36,666 nt of DNA from a virus (IMGVR_UViG_3300037606_000400:1-36666), one strand, 5' to 3'; positions 25,407-33,117 are shown, counted from the first letter of the stretch. Notes: generated from the sequence alone by a model not told the origin. Made by a program: numbers and translations.

Positions 25407-26255
25407 ATGAATAATTCAACAATTTTTAATAGATTTGATTTTGTAACTAAAGGTATGTTAACAAAACAAGAACCAGATACAGAAAATAAAAGTTTAATAG
25501 CTAAATTCAAATTTCTGAATAAGGTTTATGACAATTTTTTACTAGATAAAATAATTGTTGGTAACAGCACAATTTCTATCAATGGAGATATTAAGTTTTC
25601 GATGGTAGCAAAAGAAGTTGTTGAATACAAGAAAAATTATATGTTATCTTCTGTTGTTGCAATAACAAAAAATAATGTTATTGGTGCTAATGATAGATTA
25701 CCTTGGGGTAAACAAAAATCAGACATGAAAAGGTTTGTAGCTTTAACAAAAGGACATACAGTTATTGTTGGTCGTAAAACTTTCAACACTTTTGGCAACA
25801 AACCATTAAAAGAAAGATTCCATATCATTATCACAAATGATCTTACTTTTAAAGTTGCGGATGAATACAAAGATCAATGTTTGGTTGTAAATTCAATACA
25901 AGGTGCTTTAAATCATTTAGATAAAATGTCTGAAAATGTTAAAGAAAACGAACCAATTATGAAAGCATTCGTTATTGGTGGTGGTGAAATTTACCAGCAA
26001 TTTATGAAGTATGTAGATAACATTTTCCTAACTAAAATTATGATAACATCTATAGATGGTGATACTTTTTTCCCAACAATAGATATGAATGATTTCAACT
26101 TTTCAGAAAATGAAGTTTTCCCAGCGGATGAAGATAATCAAAGTCCATATCATTTTAGATTATATGTAAAATCAAAATCCAGAAATAGGAAAAAAGAAAT
26201 TAGTTCGGGAATTGTGAAACAAATTCTTTACACATATTATTTAGAGAAAATGTAG
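25407..26255 (+). CDS. folA: Dihydrofolate reductase with an N-terminal extension
   Basis: Residues about 79-262 are a complete DHFR: SVVAITKNNVIG, DRLPWGKQKSDMKRF with the substrate-binding acid in the SDMKRF helix, the NADPH-binding VIVGRKTFNTFG, FVIGGGEIYQQF, and DGDTFFP. It reduces dihydrofolate to tetrahydrofolate with NADPH, regenerating the cofactor consumed by the thymidylate synthase three kilobases downstream. The first 78 residues are not part of DHFR and match nothing I know; an in-frame ATG at 25641 would give a standard-length enzyme. The C-terminus after about residue 262 is basic (SKSRNRKKE). It is cotranscribed with the Myb-like gene upstream. Confidence 0.92.
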   Translation: MNNSTIFNRFDFVTKGMLTKQEPDTENKSLIAKFKFLNKVYDNFLLDKIIVGNSTISINGDIKFSMVAKEVVEYKKNYMLSSVVAITKNNVIGANDRLPWGKQKSDMKRFVALTKGHTVIVGRKTFNTFGNKPLKERFHIIITNDLTFKVADEYKDQCLVVNSIQGALNHLDKMSENVKENEPIMKAFVIGGGEIYQQFMKYVDNIFLTKIMITSIDGDTFFPTIDMNDFNFSENEVFPADEDNQSPYHFRLYVKSKSRNRKKEISSGIVKQILYTYYLEKM

Positions 26256-26264
26256 TATGTGTAA
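26228..26264 (+). repeat. Hairpin at the end of the DHFR gene
   Basis: The 9-bp arms TTACACATA (26228-26236) and TATGTGTAA (26256-26264) straddle the DHFR stop, followed by GTTTTA. It may be a weak terminator or a 3'-end stabiliser; the T tract is poor. Confidence 0.45.
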
Positions 26265-26291
26265 GTTTTAAAATAATAAACAAAAAAAATA

Positions 26292-27830
26292 ATGGTTGAT
26301 ACAACTGATTTTTTAACAACATCATTACAAAGAGTAACTGACTTTGATTTTAATTGGAGTTCTTTAATTACCAATAATCCACTTCTTTTTAATGATGTTG
26401 AATATTTGCGAATTCGAAATTTTGTTGATGAAGTTATCACAGATGAAGAAATTCAAGCATATAAAGATGGTGAATTGACTAACATGTACCATACATTAGA
26501 TTCATTATTGATTTGTAATTTACAATATTATGATAGAATAATTAGTTATTGTACAATGTGTTTTCTTGGTTATGTTAACGTTGGTGTTGGAGTTGATGTC
26601 CAGAAAATGAAAACCGATAATCACTTACAATTATCATTAACACCAACACAAATTTATTGTGCGGTTTTCACAAACATAAATTCTACAAATTGGGAATTAA
26701 ATTATGCTTGGGGTGGTAAACACATGAAAAGAAATTTTAAATCACTTGAAAAGGATTTCGATTACATTACTAAAAACAATAGTACATTCTTCAATTTTAA
26801 TGGAACAAATGCAATACGTTTAAGTATTCAAGGATTCAGAAATCAGTGGTTAACCGACAACACTACAAATGATAAACTTTCTGTTGTTTGTGAAAAATTC
26901 ACTAATTCAAGTACAGCAATTTCAAGTTCTGACTTGGGTTATATTTTTGATTATTACGAATATAATAATCAATCTAGTGTTGAACTTGAAACATCATTAA
27001 ATAAATCACTAGACTTAATGTTTAATGGTGATACGTCAAGATTTGGTGTTTATGTTTTCAATAATGAATTTTTCATACTAACAATAAAATTTGGAATGTC
27101 TGTTTCTAAAAGTGAAACTGGAACTATTAAAAAAGATTATTTCTCTAATGGATATGATTGCTTAATAGCTGAACAAGGATTAGCAACTTCAATTCGTGAA
27201 CAAATTATTTGGTCAAAAAAAGTACCAGAAAAAAAATACAACAACGACAAAAAATTACTTGTTGAATTGTTGTATAACATGTTAGAAGGTCAAGGATATA
27301 AAAATACTGTTTGTTTGAAAGAATCAATTACAAATGGTATTTCATCAAAAATAATCTTTAGTGGTTGTTTTGCAAATGTTAGAATAACAGAAAAGTTCTA
27401 CATGGATAACCAAGTTAGATTGGAAGGAACAACACCAAACAAAATCATAACACGTGTATTGTCAAAACGTAATGCATCTAAATATATTGTTGATCGTGGA
27501 TATTGTTTATTTGGAAGTGAAGATGAAATAAATGACTTAACAATTATTCCAGTAACAAGACAAACATTGTTGGAACACTATTCTAAATATGTTGTTAATG
27601 TTAGAAATTATTTGGTGGATGTTGTTGATGCAAATAAAAAAAATAGAAACGAAATAATTGATGTTGTATTAGGACACGAACCAATATTCTTTAATCACAC
27701 CATTTTAGTATCAAACACCAAACAAACAAACCATAAAAAAATACTTGCAAGTGGACTTGCAGACCAGAAAAGAAGATTAAATAATTTCGAAGTTTATGGT
27801 AGTAGCATTTGGAAAGTACTTAACGATTAA
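26292..27830 (+). CDS. Unknown protein, 512 residues
   Basis: A long intact soluble protein with balanced charge, several strand-rich stretches and a Lys-rich C-terminal region (NTKQTNHKKILASGLADQKRR in part). No nucleotide-binding loop, metal-binding triad or membrane segment is seen. It lies 36 bases after DHFR and 12 bases before a small helix-turn-helix-like gene. Position within the nucleotide-metabolism block could be coincidence. I do not recognise the family. Confidence 0.7.
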   Translation: MVDTTDFLTTSLQRVTDFDFNWSSLITNNPLLFNDVEYLRIRNFVDEVITDEEIQAYKDGELTNMYHTLDSLLICNLQYYDRIISYCTMCFLGYVNVGVGVDVQKMKTDNHLQLSLTPTQIYCAVFTNINSTNWELNYAWGGKHMKRNFKSLEKDFDYITKNNSTFFNFNGTNAIRLSIQGFRNQWLTDNTTNDKLSVVCEKFTNSSTAISSSDLGYIFDYYEYNNQSSVELETSLNKSLDLMFNGDTSRFGVYVFNNEFFILTIKFGMSVSKSETGTIKKDYFSNGYDCLIAEQGLATSIREQIIWSKKVPEKKYNNDKKLLVELLYNMLEGQGYKNTVCLKESITNGISSKIIFSGCFANVRITEKFYMDNQVRLEGTTPNKIITRVLSKRNASKYIVDRGYCLFGSEDEINDLTIIPVTRQTLLEHYSKYVVNVRNYLVDVVDANKKNRNEIIDVVLGHEPIFFNHTILVSNTKQTNHKKILASGLADQKRRLNNFEVYGSSIWKVLND

Positions 27831-27842
27831 AAAATAAAAATT

Positions 27843-28079
27843 ATGTCTACAGATACAATTAGGAATTTAATCAACAATATTTGTGCATCATTATGGGTTG
27901 AACCCGCAACCGAAAATGAATTAATTAATAGAGATTTTTTGTCTAAAAAATCACTATATGGAATACAAAAATTAATTCAAAGTGCGGAATCATTAGGATT
28001 AATTTACTTAAAAGGTAATAAATATCATTGCTACAGATCAACATTAAAAAGACTAAACAAAGAAGGATATGATTTATAA
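27843..28079 (+). CDS. Small protein, possible winged helix-turn-helix, 78 residues
   Basis: The start uses the AAATTATG context. The length and the order helix (IRNLINNICASLW), helix (ENELINRDF), helix (YGIQKLIQSAESLGLI), then two short strands (YLKGNKYHCYR) match the outline of a winged helix domain, with GNKYH as the wing. The wing and third helix carry only moderate positive charge. It follows the 512-residue gene by 12 bases. DNA binding is inferred from predicted topology only. Confidence 0.55.
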   Translation: MSTDTIRNLINNICASLWVEPATENELINRDFLSKKSLYGIQKLIQSAESLGLIYLKGNKYHCYRSTLKRLNKEGYDL

Positions 28080-28109
28080 TAAAATGTTGAAAGTAGACAC
28101 AGATAAAAA

Positions 28110-28373
28110 ATGATGTAAAAAATAGAACAACAACATGGTAGTCTAATAATTGGTAAATATACATGTAATAAGCCAGCAACAAATACAAATGGTTCACATT
28201 ACTTTTGTCGCAAACATTCAAAAATGGGAAGGTTTGTGATACGTGATGGCGATGTTGTTAAAATTGTTGCACGTTTCGATACCGAAAAAGAACTTAGAGA
28301 AAATATATGTAATTATGTTAGCAGATTTAGAATGCAAAAACTTACTTCATCAAGCAGAAAAGATTTACACTAG
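28110..28373 (+). pseudogene. Small Cys/His protein gene interrupted by an early in-frame TAA
   Basis: The frame reads ATG ATG TAA (28110-28118), then 84 uninterrupted codons to a TAG at 28371. The open part looks truly coding. It has YTCNKPATNTNGSHYFCRKH, a Cys-x13-Cys-x2-His pattern like the small zinc-binding 'YCxxH' motifs of large viruses and phages, followed by an ordinary alpha/beta stretch. Either the gene is dead, or it uses a rare start such as the ATA at 28122, or the TAA is read through, or the base is wrong. A nine-codon ORF at 28084 ends just before it in another frame. The codon at 28116 would be sense (Lys, Gln or Glu) after one base change. Confidence 0.6.
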
Positions 28374-28432
28374 TATATCAACCTAATGTTGTAATTTTTA
28401 TTGTATAGAAGTATCATAATAACAAACCAAAT

Positions 28433-28465
28433 TAAACAAACAAAACAAACAAAAACAAACAAAAA
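28433..28465 (+). promoter_or_regulatory. A/C-only leader of the thymidylate synthase gene
   Basis: Directly before the thyA ATG lies a run made only of A and C, with repeated AAAC units. Without G or T it cannot fold, so ribosome access should be easy, which may raise expression in a host that does not depend on Shine-Dalgarno pairing. Confidence 0.5.
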
Positions 28466-29410
28466 ATGAGAAACACAAGCGCAGAAAATCAATACGCAGA
28501 AAATATATTTGAAATTAAACAAAATGGAAATATATCGAAAGATAGGACTGGTGTTGGAACTAAAAGAATTCAATCAACAGTTATACATTCTAACTTACAA
28601 GATGAATTCCCTATTTTAGTTGGCAAGAAAATAAATTTCCAAAGTGCATTTGTTGAAATGGTTTGGATGTTGAGTGGTAGAATAGATGTTGAATGGTTAC
28701 GCAAAAATGGTGTTAATTATTGGAACGATTGGGAAGATACCGATGGTAATATTGGAAAAGGTTATGGATGGCAGTTTAGAAATTTTGGTGGTGATGAAAA
28801 CGGTAAAGGTGGTGTTGACCAATTAAACTTTGTAGTTAATGAATTAAAAAAGAATCCAGATTCAAGACGTGCTTTAATTTCTTTGTGGAATCCAAACCAA
28901 TTACAAGAAACAACTTTGCCACCATGTCATTTTCTTTATCATTTTCTTTCATATATTTCGGATAAAGATGGTAAACGTTATTTAGACTTACATGTCACAC
29001 AACGTTCAGCAGATTATTTTTTAGGTGTTCCGTATAATTTAGTTATGAGTGGAATTTTTGTTACACTTATGGCAAAACATCTTGGTATGCAAGTTGGTTC
29101 AATACACCAAACTTTCAATGATTCGCATACATATTTGAATCATAGTGAACAAGTTATTAAATACTTAAACAATGTTTACCACGAAAGTGAAGAAAGAATT
29201 TTTAGTAGATCACATAATAATGATGTTGTGAATATTAAGACAAGAGAAATTCCAAAATTAGTAATGACTGACGAATTTGCTAATTTGGTATTTGAAGATT
29301 TTGAAGAAATGCTACAGTATATCGCTATTGATTTTTCGAACAAAGAAACATCAATGTCAATTGTAAATTACAAAAGTTATCCATTTATTAAAGCGGATGT
29401 CGCAGTTTAA
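28466..29410 (+). CDS. thyA: Thymidylate synthase (folate-dependent, ThyA type)
   Basis: The product has 314 residues, slightly longer than bacterial ThyA (about 264). It carries DRTGVGTK, the GVNYWNDWED region, GKGYGWQFRNFGG, PDSRRALISLWNP with the phosphate-binding Arg pair, PPCHFLYHF with catalytic C154, and the conserved QRSADYFLGVPYN and HTYLNH blocks. It methylates dUMP to dTMP using methylene-tetrahydrofolate, leaving dihydrofolate for the phage DHFR. The catalytic core looks complete. It is preceded by an A/C-only leader and followed by a hairpin terminator ten bases after the stop. Confidence 0.96.
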   Translation: MRNTSAENQYAENIFEIKQNGNISKDRTGVGTKRIQSTVIHSNLQDEFPILVGKKINFQSAFVEMVWMLSGRIDVEWLRKNGVNYWNDWEDTDGNIGKGYGWQFRNFGGDENGKGGVDQLNFVVNELKKNPDSRRALISLWNPNQLQETTLPPCHFLYHFLSYISDKDGKRYLDLHVTQRSADYFLGVPYNLVMSGIFVTLMAKHLGMQVGSIHQTFNDSHTYLNHSEQVIKYLNNVYHESEERIFSRSHNNDVVNIKTREIPKLVMTDEFANLVFEDFEEMLQYIAIDFSNKETSMSIVNYKSYPFIKADVAV

Positions 29411-29420
29411 TTAAATAGTA

Positions 29421-29467
29421 TTCACATACATAATTTTTTACCATAAAATTGTGTATGTGAATTTTTT
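29421..29467 (+). terminator. Intrinsic terminator
   Basis: Arms 29421-29437 (TTCACATACATAATTTT) and 29445-29461 pair over 17 positions with one G-T wobble, and a six-T run follows. It closes the thyA unit. Confidence 0.9.
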
Positions 29468-29477
29468 AGCATATTTG
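29449..29477 (+). promoter_or_regulatory. Bacteroidota-type promoter, near match
   Basis: TTG at 29449-29451 lies inside the terminator's right arm and CATATTTG at 29470-29477 has one mismatch to TAnnTTTG; spacing is 18 bp. The next gene starts only 19 bases downstream, so its leader would be very short. Confidence 0.65.
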
Positions 29478-29496
29478 TATTTCAAAATCAGATAAC

Positions 29497-29739
29497 ATGA
29501 AATTAAAATACAGATTTTTCGATAAAGAAGATAATGTCGGTAGGTTTATCACATACGAATTTCCAGTTCCTTTCCATGAAAATATGGATATAGAATTTAA
29601 AGAAATGTATGGTACTGATTTAACATTCTTAAAGGAATTAAATCACCGTGATAAAATTATTAGAATTCATACAGCGTATGATAGCGTTAACGGAACACAT
29701 TATGTTGCGCCAGTAATAAAAAACGTAGAGAAATTCTAA
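29497..29739 (+). CDS. Unknown protein, 80 residues
   Basis: A small soluble protein that starts MKLKYRFFDK and looks like a compact beta-rich fold. It is the first gene after the promoter overlapping the thyA terminator, and it begins a run of small accessory genes. No family is recognised. It is followed 20 bases later by an interrupted gene. Confidence 0.65.
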   Translation: MKLKYRFFDKEDNVGRFITYEFPVPFHENMDIEFKEMYGTDLTFLKELNHRDKIIRIHTAYDSVNGTHYVAPVIKNVEKF

Positions 29740-29759
29740 AAAAACGTTTTAATTTCATA

Positions 29760-29993
29760 ATGACTTTTCGTGGAAATGCTAGAACACTTAGATTAGAAAA
29801 TTAATATATCGATGAACATCTTTATATTATTTTTACACCTAAATTAATACTTATATACACGGAAGCTACTCGTGAAGATAATGTTACTATTAGTGGATAC
29901 CAAAATACAATAGCAAATGAAAGAGGTGCATTATTACGTCACTTAAAAAACAAAAAATATTATCCATATAAATTTGAATGGTTTGAAAAATAA
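29760..29993 (+). pseudogene. Small gene interrupted by an in-frame TAA at codon 15
   Basis: From the ATG at 29760 the frame codes MTFRGNARTLRLEN, meets TAA at 29802-29804, and then runs open for 62 further codons to a TAA at 29991. Both sides look coding in composition, and the rest (YIDEHLYIIFTP onwards, ending FEWFEK) resembles a normal small phage protein. No ATG, GTG or TTG restores a start soon after the stop. It is probably a recently disabled gene, a read-through case or a sequence error. Neighbours are intact: the 80-residue gene ends 20 bases before it, and a membrane gene starts 12 bases after. Confidence 0.55.
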
Positions 29994-30005
29994 AAACTAG
30001 AAATA

Positions 30006-30515
30006 ATGATAAAAAAGAAAATCATACAGAATAAAAAAGAAAGAACTAATTACCTACTTTTTATAAATAGTTTTGTTGATATGAAAAATAAAAAAACAAA
30101 ATTTTTTAAAAAACACAGGTTCATAAACACATATCTTATGTTATGTGTTCCATCATACATAATTTTAATTTACCTAAGTGATTGGATTTTTGATATTTCT
30201 AATTTATATTATAGTTTGTATGTTTCGATAGTTGTTTTTGTTTTGGTTTATGAATCAATAAAATATATGATAATGAAAAATAAAAAAATACCAATAGGAA
30301 AAATTATTTCTGAAATATTGTTACAAAAACCAGATGCGGAATTTGGTTTTGAGAATTCAGATTTTTTAATTTACTCTACCGAACTAATTATTGATGGTAA
30401 TGATATTGTTGTTGAATTTACAATTCCAAAAGAATACAACACATACAGCGGTGTTATTAGATTAGATGAAACAATAATGGAAGTATGGAAAAATTATATA
30501 ACAAACACATATTGA
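30006..30515 (+). CDS. Unknown membrane protein, 169 residues
   Basis: After a Lys-rich N-terminus two hydrophobic segments follow at about residues 40-60 and 66-90, then a soluble C-terminal domain of about 75 residues with a strand-rich pattern (IYSTELIIDGNDIVVEFTI). The N-terminal basic stretch implies both ends are on the cytoplasmic side. M26 at 30081 is an alternative start in front of the basic region. It lies in the block of small accessory genes, between two interrupted frames, and ends with TGA. No family is recognised. Confidence 0.65.
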   Translation: MIKKKIIQNKKERTNYLLFINSFVDMKNKKTKFFKKHRFINTYLMLCVPSYIILIYLSDWIFDISNLYYSLYVSIVVFVLVYESIKYMIMKNKKIPIGKIISEILLQKPDAEFGFENSDFLIYSTELIIDGNDIVVEFTIPKEYNTYSGVIRLDETIMEVWKNYITNTY

Positions 30516-30547
30516 TATTTGTCCAGTATGTAAAATAAAATAAAAAA

Positions 30548-30859
30548 ATGAAAAATAATGCTATATTAAATTCACTTGCAATGATGGCTATAATGGCAAA
30601 ATAAGATTATCAAACATCAAAAAATTCTCTACCAGATGAACCAATTATTAGTAAACGTTTATCATTTGATTTTCCAGATAAACCTAAGCATCATAAAGGA
30701 CAATTTCATTATTGGTTTATGATTGATGGAAGTTTTTTAACTGAAAAGAAAGACCAAAGAATGCTTAAAGAAGATTGTTTCTTTAAATGTTTTTCAATAA
30801 ATGATAAAAATGCAATTAAGAAATTTAATAAATTTTATTCAGCAAACAAAAATAATTAA
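30548..30859 (+). pseudogene. Small gene interrupted by an in-frame TAA at codon 19
   Basis: The ATG at 30548 starts MKNNAILNSLAMMAIMAK, then TAA (30602-30604), then 84 open codons to a TAA at 30857. The N-terminal part is a hydrophobic helix typical of a conserved protein start, and the rest (ISKRLSFDFPDKPKHHKG and following) looks coding and ends with a Lys-, Phe- and Asn-rich tail. Both parts appear to belong to one protein of about 103 codons. Disabled gene, read-through and sequence error all remain possible. Confidence 0.6.
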
Positions 30860-30887
30860 TATAAATTAACAAACACATATCAATAAC

Positions 30888-31226
30888 ATGTCAAAAGGAA
30901 TTAAATGTATTTGCATAGATGCAAAAAACAAACCAAAAGAAATACCAACAAATAAATGGGTTGTCGAAAATAACACCTACACAATTAACCATATTTTCAA
31001 ACACCCAAATCAAAACAATATACAAGGTGTTGAACTTGCTGAACTGGATATTAGTGCATGTAAACCTTACAGTACTTTTAGGATTTCAAGATTTGCAATA
31101 AATGTTGATGATCTAGGTAAATTGATTCAGATGATGAAAGATTGCACCGAATTAAATGATATTGAAATTGATTCCTTCATTAAAGAAATGTTAGAAAAGG
31201 AGGAACTAATTTTAGAAGAAAATTAA
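30888..31226 (+). CDS. Small protein of unknown function, 112 residues
   Basis: The product begins MSKGIKCICIDAKNKP and continues KWVVENNTYTINHIF and GVELAELDIS, then a helical acidic C-terminus (IDSFIKEMLEKEELILEEN). The first 75 residues form an SH3-like, strand-rich pattern that I associate with small conserved phage proteins, without a known role. The stop at 31224-31226 adjoins a terminator hairpin. No promoter fits directly upstream. Confidence 0.7.
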   Translation: MSKGIKCICIDAKNKPKEIPTNKWVVENNTYTINHIFKHPNQNNIQGVELAELDISACKPYSTFRISRFAINVDDLGKLIQMMKDCTELNDIEIDSFIKEMLEKEELILEEN

Positions 31227-31265
31227 TATACAAACACAAAAAATAAATTTTTTGTGTTTGTATAT
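31226..31265 (+). terminator. Hairpin terminator
   Basis: The left arm ATATACAAACACAAAAA from 31226 pairs with the TTTTTGTGTTTGTATAT block ending at 31265. It is a long AT-rich stem with a small loop, starting on the last base of the stop codon of the upstream gene. Confidence 0.85.
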
Positions 31266-31294
31266 TGTTTATCCATTTATTATACCTATTTTTG
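31265..31294 (+). promoter_or_regulatory. Bacteroidota-type promoter
   Basis: TTG at 31265-31267 and TATTTTTG at 31287-31294 are 19 bp apart, an ideal arrangement. The 38-residue gene starts 24 bases downstream. Confidence 0.83.
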
Positions 31295-31318
31295 TTGAAA
31301 CAAATAAAAAAACCTAAA

Positions 31319-31435
31319 ATGAAAAATATTACTTTTATAAAAGCATCTATTATTTTTGCAATCGTTGGAATTTCAGTACTATACATATTACGTGAAATTA
31401 TAATTAATGTTCTACATTTTATTTTCAGTATTTAG
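31319..31435 (+). CDS. Tiny membrane protein, 38 residues
   Basis: ATG at 31319 to TAG at 31433 encodes MKNITFIKAS followed by a hydrophobic segment (about residues 6-24), a short charged turn (LREI) and a second hydrophobic tail. It lies 24 bases behind a well-formed promoter and 40 bases before the cell-wall hydrolase gene, so it probably leads the lysis operon. A holin-type or regulatory peptide is possible, but size and sequence give no proof. Confidence 0.6.
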   Translation: MKNITFIKASIIFAIVGISVLYILREIIINVLHFIFSI

Positions 31436-31475
31436 ATAAACATCTAAGTACTTATTATTAACTTAAAACAAAAAC

Positions 31476-32045
31476 ATGCGAATCAAAAAAAAATTAAAGT
31501 ACACGTATAATGAAAATACTTTATTATTCGAACAATTTAAACCAAATTACATAAAACAATTTTCGTTTTATTTTATATGTTTTTTTGGATTTATTGTATT
31601 GACTGGAATAAGTAAATCTGTAACAAAAACACAAGCACAAGTTTATTACGAAACGTCCATAAACGTAATAGCTAATACAGAATTAAATCACAAAACATTA
31701 GAAGCAGAAATTGCTAAGTATAATTTTAAGTTCCCTAAAATAATTTATGCACAAGCGGTTCTTGAAAGTAATAATTTCAAATCAAATATTTGCAAACAAA
31801 GTAATAACTTGTTTGGTATGAAAGAAGCTAGACAAAGAACAACTACTGCAAACGGAACTGAATTTAATCACGCATCATATTTAACTTGGCAAGATTCAGT
31901 TATTGACCGTGCTTTATTCGAAACATCATTCCTTAGATCAATAAAAACAAAAGAACAATATTTCGATTACATATCAAAAAATTACGCAGAAGATACCTCA
32001 TACGTAATTAAATTAAAAAAAATAATAAATAAAAACCAAAATTAA
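31476..32045 (+). CDS. Membrane-anchored cell-wall hydrolase (glucosaminidase/FlgJ-like), probable endolysin
   Basis: The product has 189 residues. A basic N-terminus precedes one hydrophobic segment at about residues 29-46, then a GH73/FlgJ-type domain from about residue 75: IIYAQAVLESNNF with the candidate catalytic E97, SNNLFGMK, and ASYLTWQDSVIDRA. Enzymes of this kind cleave the glycan strands of peptidoglycan. The N-terminal segment may serve as a signal anchor, so the enzyme could reach the periplasm through the host secretion system. It ends on a TAATG overlap with the next membrane gene. Glycosidase type cannot be settled from sequence alone. Confidence 0.78.
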   Translation: MRIKKKLKYTYNENTLLFEQFKPNYIKQFSFYFICFFGFIVLTGISKSVTKTQAQVYYETSINVIANTELNHKTLEAEIAKYNFKFPKIIYAQAVLESNNFKSNICKQSNNLFGMKEARQRTTTANGTEFNHASYLTWQDSVIDRALFETSFLRSIKTKEQYFDYISKNYAEDTSYVIKLKKIINKNQN

Positions 32046-32272
32046 TGAAATACATCGACTACATTACCGATCAAATAATTTTTGATATTGCGCAAATCGT
32101 AATATTTTTTGAAGATTATCAATACCTTACTTGGATATTTGTTATTGCTTTTTATATATTTTGGTTGTCGATTAAATATTTTATCATTACATTACCATTC
32201 AGAATGTTGTTTCAGAATGTACTTCCCAAAATTATCGTGCAAGTTAAAGATAAGTTATTTAAAAAGAATTAA
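32045..32272 (+). CDS. Small membrane protein, holin candidate, 75 residues
   Basis: The start overlaps the hydrolase stop by one base (TAATG), so translation is coupled. Two hydrophobic stretches are visible, at about residues 10-22 and 28-50, with a basic C-terminus (VKDKLFKKN). Size, membrane nature and coupling to the endolysin fit a holin or another lysis protein, but the family is not recognised. A terminator follows. Confidence 0.6.
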   Translation: MKYIDYITDQIIFDIAQIVIFFEDYQYLTWIFVIAFYIFWLSIKYFIITLPFRMLFQNVLPKIIVQVKDKLFKKN

Positions 32273-32302
32273 CCTAACATTGAATAAAAACATAAATATA
32301 AT

Positions 32303-32332
32303 AATCCAAACTAAATTATTTTGGATTTTTTT
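32303..32332 (+). terminator. Intrinsic terminator
   Basis: AATCCAAA (32303-32310) pairs with TTTGGATT (32320-32327), loop CTAAATTAT, followed by a run of T. It closes the lysis operon. Confidence 0.85.
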
Positions 32333-32344
32333 TGTTTAAATGTA

Positions 32345-32374
32345 TTGTTTATTGAATAATTATGTTTACGTTTG
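32345..32374 (+). promoter_or_regulatory. Bacteroidota-type promoter
   Basis: TTG at 32345-32347 and TACGTTTG at 32367-32374 with 19 bp between them. The DUF6876-like gene starts 35 bases downstream. Confidence 0.87.
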
Positions 32375-32409
32375 TATTTCAATAATTAATCACAACAAAA
32401 AACAATATT

Positions 32410-32700
32410 ATGAATGTATCAAGAGTAACAGAAGAAGTTAGTTTATTTGTAGAAACTAATGAATGTTTTTGGTTTTTAGATGTAATAAACAGTTACCAAA
32501 CAACAAAACATGTAAATGATACACCATTTCAAGTGTGGACTTTCAAAAAAAATAAAACTGGTAACGGTTGTGTTGTAACATGCGAAGATGGTGATAAAAA
32601 CATAGTTAAAAGACAAAGAATACCATTTACAGATTTGGAATTGAAAACTTTTACGATGTGGCTAATTAACGGAACAATAATGTTCCCAAACGAATATTAA
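32410..32700 (+). CDS. DUF6876-like protein, 96 residues
   Basis: The order CFWFLDVINSYQ, FQVWTFKK, VTCEDGDKN, IPFTDLEL and NGTIMFPNEY follows the pattern I know from DUF6876, a family common in Bacteroidota genomes and their mobile elements: a WLLD-type helix, a QVW strand, a CEDGNG turn, a 'YTDFP' block and a closing LPSEY. Function of the family is unknown. It leads an operon behind an ideal promoter and is followed three bases later by the repeat protein. The family link supports a Bacteroidota host. Confidence 0.75.
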   Translation: MNVSRVTEEVSLFVETNECFWFLDVINSYQTTKHVNDTPFQVWTFKKNKTGNGCVVTCEDGDKNIVKRQRIPFTDLELKTFTMWLINGTIMFPNEY

Positions 32701-32703
32701 ATT

Positions 32704-33117
32704 ATGGATTCAGATAAATTTAGATCACTACCATTAAGCGAAAGAATCGAACTTGCAAAAATTTATGAAAATTCGATTTATGCTGTAGATGATAAAAATA
32801 GCAAAGTTCGTTTAGAAATTGTAAAAATGAAACATTACAATTTCATCTTGTGTAAAGATAAATCGAAACTTGTGCGTATTGCAATCGCAAAATTAAAGAA
32901 TTATAATCATATTTTATCATCTGATTCAGATGTTGATGTACGAAAGGAAGTTGCCAAAACTGGAACACATAATTTTAAACTTTCTAAAGATAAAAGTTCC
33001 AGTGTTCGATATTTAGTAGCAAAACAAGGTACACAATCTTACATATTGAATTTTGATTTGGATATTAATGTTCGTAATGCATCATTAAAATACAGCAAAC
33101 TTTTAAATAATAATTGA
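32704..33117 (+). CDS. Protein of 22-residue alpha-helical repeats (LRV/HEAT-like), 137 residues
   Basis: The dipeptide VR recurs at residues 35, 57, 79, 101 and 123, exactly 22 apart. Each unit has the form D-x-x-S/D-x-x-VR-x-x-(I/V)-A-K followed by N-x-x-(I/K)-L. This resembles the bacterial leucine-rich variant or short HEAT-like repeats, which stack into a helical solenoid used for binding. The N-terminal 30 residues form a separate helix (LSERIELAKIYEN). It is three bases behind the DUF6876-like gene and uses the AAATTATG start. Binding partner unknown; the repeat is seen directly, the fold is inferred. Confidence 0.75.
   Translation: MDSDKFRSLPLSERIELAKIYENSIYAVDDKNSKVRLEIVKMKHYNFILCKDKSKLVRIAIAKLKNYNHILSSDSDVDVRKEVAKTGTHNFKLSKDKSSSVRYLVAKQGTQSYILNFDLDINVRNASLKYSKLLNNN

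Noticed and set aside
28110-30859. General stop-codon reassignment
   Set aside because: TAA ends most intact genes, and TAG (7735, 12604, 26255) and TGA (30515, 33117) end others at sensible places. Long genes have no internal stops.
30919-31101. 60-codon frame inside the 112-residue gene
   Set aside because: Shadow frame of an intact gene with a better start and product.
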